Assembly: GCA_041678625.1 (NCBI GenBank)
Contig: JBAYNS010000042.1
Coordinates: 1 to 8,217 of the forward strand
Reading direction: 5' to 3'
Origin: JBAYNS01 sp041678625
Lineage (GTDB): Bacteria; Patescibacteriota; Gracilibacteria; Peribacterales; Peribacteraceae
Length of the DNA: 8,217 nt
The position numbers and the translations under genes are program-made. Below, piece after piece: positions 1 to 4,851 of the stretch. Numbering within the stretch: position 1 is the stretch's first letter; each line of letters begins with the position of its first letter. The notes beneath the pieces were generated by a model. It worked only from the letters and a program-made list of their open reading frames with translations, was not told the DNA's origin and ran no database searches.

Positions 1-1
1 A

Positions 2-472
2 GACTTTATTATGGTTGCGGCGATGAATCCGCCACAGTGGAGTGCCGGATCAGCCAAGCACATCCAGCGGCGTATTTCCGCGCCATTGCTCGACCGTATT
101 GATCTGACAATTGATGTGCAGCCGGTTCCTATAGAAGACTTGCAGCGTGCTCCACAAAAGAACATCGAAACAAGCGCGCAAATTCTGGAACGCGTACTGC
201 AAGCGCGCCGTGTTCAAGCTCAGCGTTTCAGTGGCCTTGCCATTGCAACAAATAAAGAGATGGGCGTGAAGCATATTGATGAACTCTGTCCGCTCTCCAA
301 AGAAGCCACCACTCTTCTGAGCCGCGCCGCTACGCAGATGGATCTTTCTGTTCGCAGTTATCATCGAATTATCAAAGTGGCACGTACCATTGCAGATCTC
401 GCCGGAAATAAAAATATTGAAACATCGCACATCGCAGAAGCTCTGCAGTATCGGCAGAACATTGGGGTATGA
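2..472 (+). CDS. YifB/ComM-family Mg-chelatase-like AAA+ ATPase, C-terminal part (5' truncated by window)
   Basis: The reading frame is open from base 2 and begins DFIMVAAMNP, which matches the beta-strand and sensor region 'FTLVAAMNPCPCG' of YifB/ComM proteins. It continues with QRRISAPLLDRIDL, the conserved arginine-finger segment, and ends with the C-terminal Mg-chelatase helical domain (LSVRSYHRIIKVARTIADLAG, then HIAEALQYR). Family members are hexameric AAA+ ATPases; ComM is a branch-migration helicase used in natural transformation. The N-terminal Lon-like domain and the Walker A and B motifs lie outside the window. Oddity: the usual NPCPCG motif and the cysteine-containing loop after it are replaced by a short cysteine-free stretch, NPPQWSAGSAKH, so the loop is both shortened and stripped of cysteines. 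The TGA stop overlaps the ATG of the next gene (ATGA). Family assignment is firm; the biological role here is inferred. Confidence 0.9.
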   Translation, partial: DFIMVAAMNPPQWSAGSAKHIQRRISAPLLDRIDLTIDVQPVPIEDLQRAPQKNIETSAQILERVLQARRVQAQRFSGLAIATNKEMGVKHIDELCPLSKEATTLLSRAATQMDLSVRSYHRIIKVARTIADLAGNKNIETSHIAEALQYRQNIGV

Positions 473-1152
473 CAAAGCAACGCATCCTCCAACAAGGCAC
501 CTTCCATGTCACAACGAATACAAAAAATAAACTTCCATGGTGCACATGGCCCGGTGTGCCGGAAATCCTGATTGATAACTTGGTGATGACAAGAAATCTC
601 CAGAAAGCGGAGCTTTTCGCGTTCTGTATATTACCGGATCATATGCATTTGGTGCTACGTCCAGGTCCAGATGGATTGAGCGCATTCATGCATTCATTTA
701 AAAGGAATAGCTCAAAGGACATTCGGTGTTTTCTGGATCGCTCGGATAACAGCTCGGGTAAACGAACCCGAGCTACGGTTGGTGATGTGGGTAATCGAAC
801 CCGAGCTACGGTTGGTGATATGAATAACCCTCAAGGTAATCGAACCCGAGCTGCAGAGAATGGCATGAATTGCCTCCCAACTTGCAATCGGGATTCGAAT
901 ACCATAGATATAAATGACTCCAAAACCCGCAGCCGGGGTTCGGATACCCCGGCGATTGATCATCAATTTTCAGGATGGCACAACGGTTTCCACGACGAAC
1001 TCATACGTGATGGCACCCAACGTGCCAATGCTCTCTCCTACGTTCAATACAATGCTTTTAAACACAACCTAACCAAGGATCCAGATGCATGGCCATGGTC
1101 ATCTTTGCAATTCATCTCTCTTTTGGACGAAATGGAAATATGGCTGGATTAG
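469..1152 (+). CDS. REP-associated tyrosine transposase (RAYT), Y1/HUH transposase family
   Basis: The 227-residue protein shows the two halves of an IS200-like Y1 transposase. The HUH metal-binding motif is in LPDHMHLVLRPG (His58 and His60). A C-terminal helix has a likely catalytic tyrosine in ALSYVQYNAFKHNL (Tyr191), followed by DAWPWSS, matching the RAYT signature YIxxNPxxxGL...DWPWSS. RAYTs are single-copy domesticated HUH endonucleases that nick and may mobilise short REP palindromes carrying GTAG or GGAG. Residues about 88-165 form a low-complexity linker with repeated RTRATVGD units; the DNA coding for it is a cluster of REP-like hairpins. This makes the protein longer than the more usual 150-200 residues. 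The start is the ATG overlapping the yifB-like stop by 4 nt, so translation may be coupled. The catalytic motifs look intact, so it could be active. The linker is probably disordered. Confidence 0.88.
   Translation: MTKQRILQQGTFHVTTNTKNKLPWCTWPGVPEILIDNLVMTRNLQKAELFAFCILPDHMHLVLRPGPDGLSAFMHSFKRNSSKDIRCFLDRSDNSSGKRTRATVGDVGNRTRATVGDMNNPQGNRTRAAENGMNCLPTCNRDSNTIDINDSKTRSRGSDTPAIDHQFSGWHNGFHDELIRDGTQRANALSYVQYNAFKHNLTKDPDAWPWSSLQFISLLDEMEIWLD
751..774 (-). repeat. Perfect REP-like hairpin 1 (9-bp stem, 6-nt loop)
   Basis: AGCTCGGGT (751-759) and ACCCGAGCT (766-774) pair perfectly around the loop AAACGA. On the minus strand GTAG (776-773) runs into the stem, the arrangement of a REP element with its 5' tetranucleotide. 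A related GCTCGGATAA lies immediately upstream at 740-749. Confidence 0.7.
756..852 (+). repeat. In-frame direct repeats, 33-bp period, coding RTRATVGD
   Basis: A 24-bp segment at 763-786 is repeated exactly at 796-819 (period 33 bp, 11 codons). Similarity extends upstream through GGGTAA(A/T). A third, partial copy (CGAACCCGAGCT) lies at 841-852, 45 bp (15 codons) after the second. All three are in the RAYT frame and encode RTRATVGD, RTRATVGD and RTRA. Lengths divisible by three show that the expansion was constrained to keep the gene open. Confidence 0.85.
932..953 (+). repeat. Perfect REP-like hairpin 2 (8-bp stem, 6-nt loop)
   Basis: GCCGGGGT (932-939) pairs perfectly with ACCCCGGC (946-953) around the loop TCGGAT. 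The tetranucleotide GCAG (929-932) precedes and overlaps the stem. It is the same module as hairpin 1 but in the opposite orientation, with different, compensated stem bases. Confidence 0.65.
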
Positions 1153-1179
1153 CCATAGCGAACATCTATGAATTTCCGC

Positions 1180-1185
1180 TACGAT
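1180..1185 (+). promoter_or_regulatory. Candidate -10 element of pyrF (near-leaderless)
   Basis: TACGAT fits TANNNT and lies 7 nt before the pyrF ATG. No good -35 is visible, so this rests on the spacing shared with neighbouring genes. pyrF could also be read through from the RAYT gene 40 bp upstream. Confidence 0.25.
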
Positions 1186-1192
1186 TATACCG

Positions 1193-2032
1193 ATGCACTT
1201 TGCCGACTCCCTCACAGCCGCATCCAAAGCAAAAGCTCCCATCTGTGTTGGTTTGGACCCGAATATTGCCAAACTCCCTAAAGGGATCAATAAAGATCCT
1301 GAGGGGGTTCTCACTTTCTGCAAAGGAATTATTGACGCAGTGAAGGACACTGCCGCCTGCGTAAAACCGCAGATGGCGTACTTTGAACTTCTGGGATGGG
1401 AAGGAATGAAAGTGTTCTGGGAAGTCTGTGCTTACGCTAAAGAACAAGGACTTCTGGTCATTGCAGATGGGAAGAGGAATGATATTGGTTCGACATGTGA
1501 TGCATACGCGGAGGCGTACTTGAATGAGCTGAGCCCCATTGATGCATTGACCGTATCGCCCTACCTCGGCTCAGACGGTGTAAAGCCTTTTATTGAACGT
1601 TGTATGAAGAATGACAAAGGTATCTTCGTGCTCGTGAAGACGAGTAACCCCAGCTCCGGTGATCTGCAGGACTTGCCTGTAGGCGATGAAGTTGTGCACG
1701 AACACATGGCACAACTTGTGGAAGGCTGGGGGCAGGAATGTTTGGGCCCAGAGACGAGCTTCTCTTGTGTGGGAGCAGTAGTCGGCGCGACGTATCCTGA
1801 GGAACTCAAATACCTGCGCACCCTTATGCCACACTGCCCTATTCTGATTCCGGGATACGGTGTGCAGGGCGGAGGCGCAGCAGATTGCAAACCGGGCTTT
1901 CTTGCGGATGGCACGGGAGCAATTGTGAATTCTTCGCGGGGAATCATCTTCGCAAGCACAGGAAAAGACTGGCAGGATGCTGCACGTAAAGCAGTACAGG
2001 CAATGGCAAAGGATTTGCAATTGGTTCTTTAA
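1193..2032 (+). CDS. pyrF: Orotidine-5'-phosphate decarboxylase, type 2 subfamily
   Basis: This enzyme decarboxylates OMP to UMP, the last step of de novo pyrimidine synthesis, in the cytoplasm. The 279-residue protein is a complete TIM-barrel OMPDC. ICVGLDP (residues 17-23) is the first strand. ADGKRNDIGST holds the catalytic D-x-K-x-x-D set (Asp92, Lys94, Asp97). FVLVKTSNPSS (145-155) is characteristic of the type 2 family. VGATYPEEL, IPGYGVQGGG (219-228) and NSSRGIIFA (Arg249) form the phosphate-binding end. The ATG at 1193 is the only reasonable start: an in-frame stop lies at 1169-1171, and the N-terminus MHFADSL resembles family starts. No Shine-Dalgarno sequence precedes it. It lies 40 bp after the RAYT gene on the same strand; no other pyrimidine genes are in view. 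GC is clearly higher than in the GNAT gene that follows. Confidence 0.97.
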   Translation: MHFADSLTAASKAKAPICVGLDPNIAKLPKGINKDPEGVLTFCKGIIDAVKDTAACVKPQMAYFELLGWEGMKVFWEVCAYAKEQGLLVIADGKRNDIGSTCDAYAEAYLNELSPIDALTVSPYLGSDGVKPFIERCMKNDKGIFVLVKTSNPSSGDLQDLPVGDEVVHEHMAQLVEGWGQECLGPETSFSCVGAVVGATYPEELKYLRTLMPHCPILIPGYGVQGGGAADCKPGFLADGTGAIVNSSRGIIFASTGKDWQDAARKAVQAMAKDLQLVL

Positions 2033-2050
2033 GGTGAAGCCATAAAGAAC
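2024..2050 (+). terminator. Weak hairpin spanning the pyrF stop codon
   Basis: GTTCTTT (2024-2030) pairs with AAAGAAC (2044-2050), with a small inner GGT/GCC helix closing a GAA loop. It covers the end of pyrF. There is no adjacent T-run (a TTTTT occurs only about 21 nt later), so this is a possible 3'-end stabiliser or weak terminator rather than a confident intrinsic terminator. Confidence 0.25.
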
Positions 2051-2119
2051 AGAGTTGAATGGTGACTAGGGTTTTTCTATTTATTGGACGTTGGTTTTTG
2101 TTGTACCAAGACTAAAAAT

Positions 2120-2569
2120 TCAGAATAAAAGCTTATAAGTAATACCTTCCTTCCATTGAGGATTCTCCCATTCAATAAAACCACATTTCACACATAACTT
2201 CTGCATAGGTAGATTTTCAAATGCAGTTTCTGTCACAACTCCTGTCGCCTCCATTTTCTTCGCATGAGTAATGCATCGTTGCATTAGTTCAATACCAATG
2301 CCCCTCTGTTGGAATGCTGGTTCAACAAAAATTTCACGCAAGAAAAAGTAATTATCTTCCCACCAGTCAGAATCGATTGAACAAAATCCGGCAAATGCGT
2401 CACCCTCTTTTGCTACCAAGTACAGACTATCCTCATCGGCCAAATGAGTCTTGAGGTAATTCAGTGTTTCTTCATCATAACGAACATTAAAATTTTTGAA
2501 TTGGGAGGTTTTCCCTCTCAGTACATCAATATCGCTAGCCTGAGTAATGACCGAGTATTTGATATTCAT
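2120..2569 (-). CDS. GNAT-family N-acetyltransferase
   Basis: The 149-residue protein (from the ATG at 2569) has the GNAT fold order. The acetyl-CoA pyrophosphate loop is in FVEPAFQQRGIGIELMQRC, with Q/R-x-x-G-x-G at residues 87-92. A C-terminal ENLPMQKLCVKCGF segment corresponds to the family's 'N..a..lYekxGF'. GNAT enzymes move an acetyl group from acetyl-CoA to an amine; the substrate cannot be read from sequence. The frame extends 10 codons further to a TTG at 2599, but the ATG is preferred because a TATACT -10-like element lies 7 nt before it. GC is about 38% by line counts (33-42% in three lines sampled), against 50-58% in neighbours, suggesting recent acquisition. The gene is convergent with pyrF and follows tRNA-Arg on the same strand. 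Confidence 0.85.
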   Translation of the reverse strand: MNIKYSVITQASDIDVLRGKTSQFKNFNVRYDEETLNYLKTHLADEDSLYLVAKEGDAFAGFCSIDSDWWEDNYFFLREIFVEPAFQQRGIGIELMQRCITHAKKMEATGVVTETAFENLPMQKLCVKCGFIEWENPQWKEGITYKLLF

Positions 2570-2576
2570 TATTTTG

Positions 2577-2582
2577 AGTATA
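2577..2582 (-). promoter_or_regulatory. Candidate -10 element of the GNAT gene (leaderless)
   Basis: On the minus strand TATACT lies 7 nt before the ATG at 2569, placing the expected transcription start at about 2570. A TTGAAC at 2607-2602 is a possible -35, but its spacing of 19 nt is long. No Shine-Dalgarno sequence is present. Confidence 0.35.
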
Positions 2583-2619
2583 GCGACTTCAAACGCCAAA
2601 AGTTCAAAACTTGACTGGA

Positions 2620-2694
2620 TGGTGCTCCCGGCAGGAATCGAACCTGCATTTATCCCTTAGGAGAGGATTGTTCTATCCATTGAACTACAGGAGC
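2620..2694 (-). tRNA. tRNA-Arg, anticodon CCU, CCA encoded
   Basis: Read on the minus strand the cloverleaf is complete. Acceptor GCTCCTG (2694-2688) pairs with CGGGAGC (2630-2624), with one U-G. D-arm is GTTC-AATGGATA-GAAC. Anticodon stem ATCCT/GGGAT (one U-G) encloses the loop CTCCTAA with anticodon CCT at 2661-2659. T-arm is GCAGG-TTCGAAT-CCTGC. Discriminator A is at 2623. The CCA end is encoded at 2622-2620. It would decode AGG codons. The GNAT gene starts about 50 nt after its 3' end on the same strand. Confidence 0.96.
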
Positions 2695-2714
2695 AGAGGA
2701 GATCCATTGCTTGC

Positions 2715-2748
2715 CCACCGTAGCCCCGCGAACGCGGGGCGAAGGCGG
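2715..2748. repeat. Intergenic REP-like two-tier hairpin beside tRNA-Arg
   Basis: A perfect 7-bp inner stem GCCCCGC (2723-2729) / GCGGGGC (2734-2740) closes a GAAC loop. An outer stem CCACC (2715-2719) / GGCGG (2744-2748), with one A-C mismatch, flanks it. The internal bulge has GTA on one side and GAA on the other. GTAG (2720-2723) immediately precedes the stem, and ACCGTAG (2717-2723) is identical to the heptamer at the minus-strand copies inside the RAYT gene. This is a good candidate target of the RAYT about 1.5 kb away. The 134-bp gap 2695-2828 that holds it also has a direct GGCGGAAA pair (2744-2751, 2777-2784) and no convincing gene. Confidence 0.6.
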
Positions 2749-2828
2749 AAACTATGGGACCACGGCAAAAGGATACGGCGGAAAGGCCTGCTATGGAAGC
2801 AGAGTATGCAGTATTGAGTTCCGATCAT

Positions 2829-3377
2829 TTAGCCTTTCTGCGCCTTCAGGATAACCACATCTCTGCCTTCTACGGGCAGACTTCCTCTTCCTTTAACCTT
2901 GTATTCATCCACTGATTCTTTGTCTTGTGCACCGCACACTTTCAGCACTTCTTCGAAGATCTGCGCATCTTTAGATAGTAGAGGACAAAGGACCCGTGGA
3001 TCGATCTGGTCAATCAGCTTCTGCGCCAATTTCACGTCGTCTGCGGGAATAAACAGTACATCAATATCGCCAAGGAGTTCGAGCTCATAATCTGTCCAAT
3101 CGTGCAGAGGAGCTGCAAAAAATGCACATCGTACTCCTTCAATTTCCACTGCATACGATACCGCTGCTCCTTCCCCGTGACCGATACCCCGAATTGCCAC
3201 TCCGCTAAAATCGTATTCTCCCGGCCAGGAAATCACACCCTCAGATGGTGCTTCTTCCGGATGTGCAAGAAGTGTAATTTCTTTGTCACTTCCTGGTTTT
3301 GGCGGGAAAACCAGAAGGGCTTTGCTGCCATTAACACAATGGATTGCTGAACCGCCCAGTAAAGTAAATGTAAGCAT
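2829..3377 (-). CDS. Metallo-beta-lactamase-fold protein with lost metal-binding residues (probable pseudoenzyme)
   Basis: The 182-residue protein resembles the small single-domain beta-lactamase-fold hydrolases common in Patescibacteria. It has an N-terminal strand pair, then GVISWPGEYDFSGVAIRGI (residues 47-65; family 'VISGPGEYEVKGVxIxGI'), a VEIEGVRCAFFA strand (77-88), LLGDIDVLFIPADD (101-114; family 'LGDVDILxIPVG') and a DPRVLCPL strand (126-133). The metal ligands are absent. The HxHxDH site is reduced to LLAHPEEAP (37-44). The following H/D site (family 'HLGDLG') is FAAPLHDW. The final 'PxHY' histidine is replaced by PLLS. Zinc-dependent catalysis is therefore unlikely and a structural or binding role is possible. 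The start is the ATG at 3377, with TACCAT 9 nt upstream and no Shine-Dalgarno sequence. The gene lies 106 bp downstream of murA on the same strand. Confidence 0.75.
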   Translation of the reverse strand: MLTFTLLGGSAIHCVNGSKALLVFPPKPGSDKEITLLAHPEEAPSEGVISWPGEYDFSGVAIRGIGHGEGAAVSYAVEIEGVRCAFFAAPLHDWTDYELELLGDIDVLFIPADDVKLAQKLIDQIDPRVLCPLLSKDAQIFEEVLKVCGAQDKESVDEYKVKGRGSLPVEGRDVVILKAQKG

Positions 3378-3386
3378 AACGCAGAA

Positions 3387-3414
3387 ATGGTAGTGAAGGA
3401 CTCAAAAAGTGCAA
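3387..3414 (-). promoter_or_regulatory. Candidate promoter of the MBL-fold gene
   Basis: On the minus strand TTGCAC (3414-3409), a 16-nt spacer and TACCAT (3392-3387) lie just before the ATG at 3377, giving a very short leader. The same -35 hexamer and the same 16-nt spacing occur in the nusA promoter candidate, which supports both. Confidence 0.4.
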
Positions 3415-3453
3415 GTAGGAAGTGTCCGAGTATTGAGCAAACCTAATAGATGC

Positions 3454-3479
3454 GCTGAATCTCTTTTTTCAGAGTCAGC
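3454..3479 (-). terminator. Hairpin just downstream of murA
   Basis: GCTGA plus CTCT (3454-3458, 3461-3464) pairs with AGAG plus TCAGC (3471-3479) with a 2-nt AT bulge and a 6-nt loop. It begins 4 nt after the murA stop. No T-run follows in the murA direction, so it may be a 3'-end stabiliser or weak terminator rather than a classical intrinsic terminator. Confidence 0.35.
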
Positions 3480-3483
3480 CATC

Positions 3484-4752
3484 TTATTCTACTTCTACTC
3501 GCTCTATTTTTGCCCCGAGTTTCTGAAGTTTTTCGTGCAGACGATCATAGCCACGTTCGATGTAACGGACATCCGTCACAATGGTTTCTCCTTCTGCACA
3601 GAGACCGGCAAGCACCATGGCTGCTCCCGCCCGAATGTCATTACTGGCGACTGTCCGGCCACGCAAAATGCATGGTCCGATAATAAGCGCCTGATGCGCA
3701 TTGAGTACTTCAATGTGCGCTCCCATTTTTTCCATTTCATACAGATATGCCATCCGCCCCTCGTACAATCGTTCGAAGACACGGCTCACTCCTTTTGCTT
3801 GTGTCATGATCACGCCCATCGGGGGGAGAAGGTCTGTGGGGAATCCTGGGAAGATATTGGTCTGTACTGTTGCGGGGAGTAGGGAGGAAAGTTCTCCATC
3901 AACGAAGAGGATTTTCTCCTTGTCGTCATATTTCCAAATACCACCCATACTGCTAATCGTCTTGAGGAAGGAAATGAGATGCGTTTCTTCTGCGCCATGA
4001 ATTCTCACTTTGCCACCCGTTACCAGTGCTGCAACTGTCAGCGCTCCGGCTTCCAGATAATCCGTTATCACCGTGTGTTCCACACAACGTAAATGGGGCG
4101 TTCCCCGGATCATGAGTGTGTGTGTTCCGATGCCTTCCACCTCTGCACCCATAGCTTGCACTAAACGACACACGTCCTGAACATGCGGTTCTGCCGCAGC
4201 CAGTTCGATGCGCGTTTCTCCGGGGAGAATTGCTGCAGCAAGAATGGCATTTTCTGTGGCAGTAACGGAGAATTCCGGCAGGATGATGATCCCCGGTTTA
4301 AGCGCCCCCTGCAGATGTAACACTTCATTTGTACTCGTATCTTCCGCTCCCAACTGTGTGAGTGCATCAATGTGCGCATGTACGGATCTTTTCCCCAGAA
4401 CACATCCGCCGGGGTATGCCATTTCTACCACGCCAAAACGCGCGAGCATGGGGCCAAGAAGCACAATAGAACCGCGGAGTTTTCCTACGTACTCCGTGGG
4501 GATCAACTTACTCTGCACACTGTGCGTTCGAATGCGAATCGTTCCTTCCTGGAATGATGTTTCCGCTCCAAGAAACTCCAGAACTTCCAGCAGAGAACGT
4601 ACATCCCGCAGATCCGGTACATTGTGCAGCACAGTTTCTCCGTTGCAGAGCAGGCTTCCTGCTATGAGCGGAAGAACAGCATTCTTGGAACCACTGATGT
4701 GCACATCTCCGCGCAATGCCTGACCTCCCTGAATGTAATAACGAATATCCAT
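3484..4752 (-). CDS. murA: UDP-N-acetylglucosamine 1-carboxyvinyltransferase
   Basis: MurA transfers enolpyruvate from PEP to UDP-GlcNAc, the first committed step of peptidoglycan precursor synthesis, in the cytoplasm. The 422-residue length is normal for the family. Key sites are visible: Lys23 in ISGSKNAVLPL (UDP-GlcNAc/PEP binding), the catalytic loop cysteine Cys117 in YPGGCVLGKR (equivalent to E. coli Cys115, the fosfomycin target), Asp307 in FPGFPTDLLPP (catalytic base), Arg374 in NDIRAGAAMV, and Arg400 in ERGYDRL. Because the loop residue is Cys rather than Asp, the enzyme would be expected to be fosfomycin-sensitive; this is inference from the family. The ATG at 4752 begins MDIRYYIQGG, aligned with family N-termini, and has no Shine-Dalgarno sequence. 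lspA lies 99 bp upstream on the same strand, so a cell-envelope operon lspA-murA is plausible. Its presence implies a peptidoglycan wall. Confidence 0.97.
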   Translation of the reverse strand: MDIRYYIQGGQALRGDVHISGSKNAVLPLIAGSLLCNGETVLHNVPDLRDVRSLLEVLEFLGAETSFQEGTIRIRTHSVQSKLIPTEYVGKLRGSIVLLGPMLARFGVVEMAYPGGCVLGKRSVHAHIDALTQLGAEDTSTNEVLHLQGALKPGIIILPEFSVTATENAILAAAILPGETRIELAAAEPHVQDVCRLVQAMGAEVEGIGTHTLMIRGTPHLRCVEHTVITDYLEAGALTVAALVTGGKVRIHGAEETHLISFLKTISSMGGIWKYDDKEKILFVDGELSSLLPATVQTNIFPGFPTDLLPPMGVIMTQAKGVSRVFERLYEGRMAYLYEMEKMGAHIEVLNAHQALIIGPCILRGRTVASNDIRAGAAMVLAGLCAEGETIVTDVRYIERGYDRLHEKLQKLGAKIERVEVE

Positions 4753-4760
4753 ATATTCTG

Positions 4761-4766
4761 AGAATA
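4761..4766 (-). promoter_or_regulatory. Candidate -10 element close to murA start
   Basis: TATTCT (minus strand, 4766-4761) lies 8 nt before the ATG and fits TANNNT, but no -35 is visible. A competing and better -10, TACAAT, lies at 4791-4786 with a poor TTGTTG -35 at 15-nt spacing, which would give a 26-nt leader. Either could drive murA separately from lspA. Confidence 0.25.
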
Positions 4767-4851
4767 ACTAAAGCCTGAGGAGGTCATTGTAGCGCAATGA
4801 TATTGGCAACAAATACAATAAGATGGCAAATTACGGGCACAAAGCAAGAAG

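Larger units (their letters stand above)
741..953. repeat. REP-like palindrome cluster embedded in the RAYT gene
   Basis: Within about 210 bp of the RAYT linker there are at least five copies of one module in both orientations. The pattern is GYAG, then a stem ending GGGT, then a 6-nt loop beginning TCG, then ACCC. Minus-strand copies start at CTAC 773-776 (GTAG, perfect stem), at CTAC 806-809 (GTAG, only the GGGT/ACCC core pairs) and at 851-854 (GCAG, weak G-U-rich stem). Plus-strand copies are at 929-953 (GCAG, perfect stem) and 882-903 (degraded, TTGCAATCGGGATTCGAATACC-like). The two perfect copies have different stem sequences but preserved pairing. GTAG next to a hairpin is the hallmark of REP elements recognised by RAYTs. 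The cluster is in frame and encodes the repeated RTRA peptide. Confidence 0.65.

Noticed and set aside
751..953. Possible tRNA-like T-arms (GGTTCGATT-type loops) in the RAYT linker
   Set aside because: The loop resembles TTCRANY, but there are no acceptor, D or anticodon arms, and the preceding GTAG/GCAG and repeated organisation fit REP-like elements better.
741..953. CRISPR array in the RAYT gene
   Set aside because: Repeats are few and irregularly spaced (33 and 45 bp) in two orientations, without spacers of uniform size, and lie within a coding frame.
1561..2020. Long minus-strand ORFs opposite pyrF
   Set aside because: Antisense shadows of an intact pyrF with full catalytic motifs.
2033..2119. 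Duplicated tRNA 3' end (attachment site) on the far side of the GNAT gene
   Set aside because: I looked for the T-arm/acceptor sequence of tRNA-Arg near the pyrF end and found no match, so an integrated element bounded by tRNA repeats is not supported.
2611..2817. A 68-codon plus-strand ORF over the tRNA
   Set aside because: Its first part is the antisense translation of tRNA-Arg and the rest crosses the REP-like hairpin; such frames are well-known annotation artefacts.
3409..3882. 157-codon plus-strand ORF across the murA end and the gap to the MBL-fold gene
   Set aside because: Mostly antisense to murA, with no domain-like features and no start signals.
4208..4723. 171-codon plus-strand ORF opposite murA
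   Set aside because: It is a shadow of murA, which has all family motifs; the antisense translation shows no recognisable domain.
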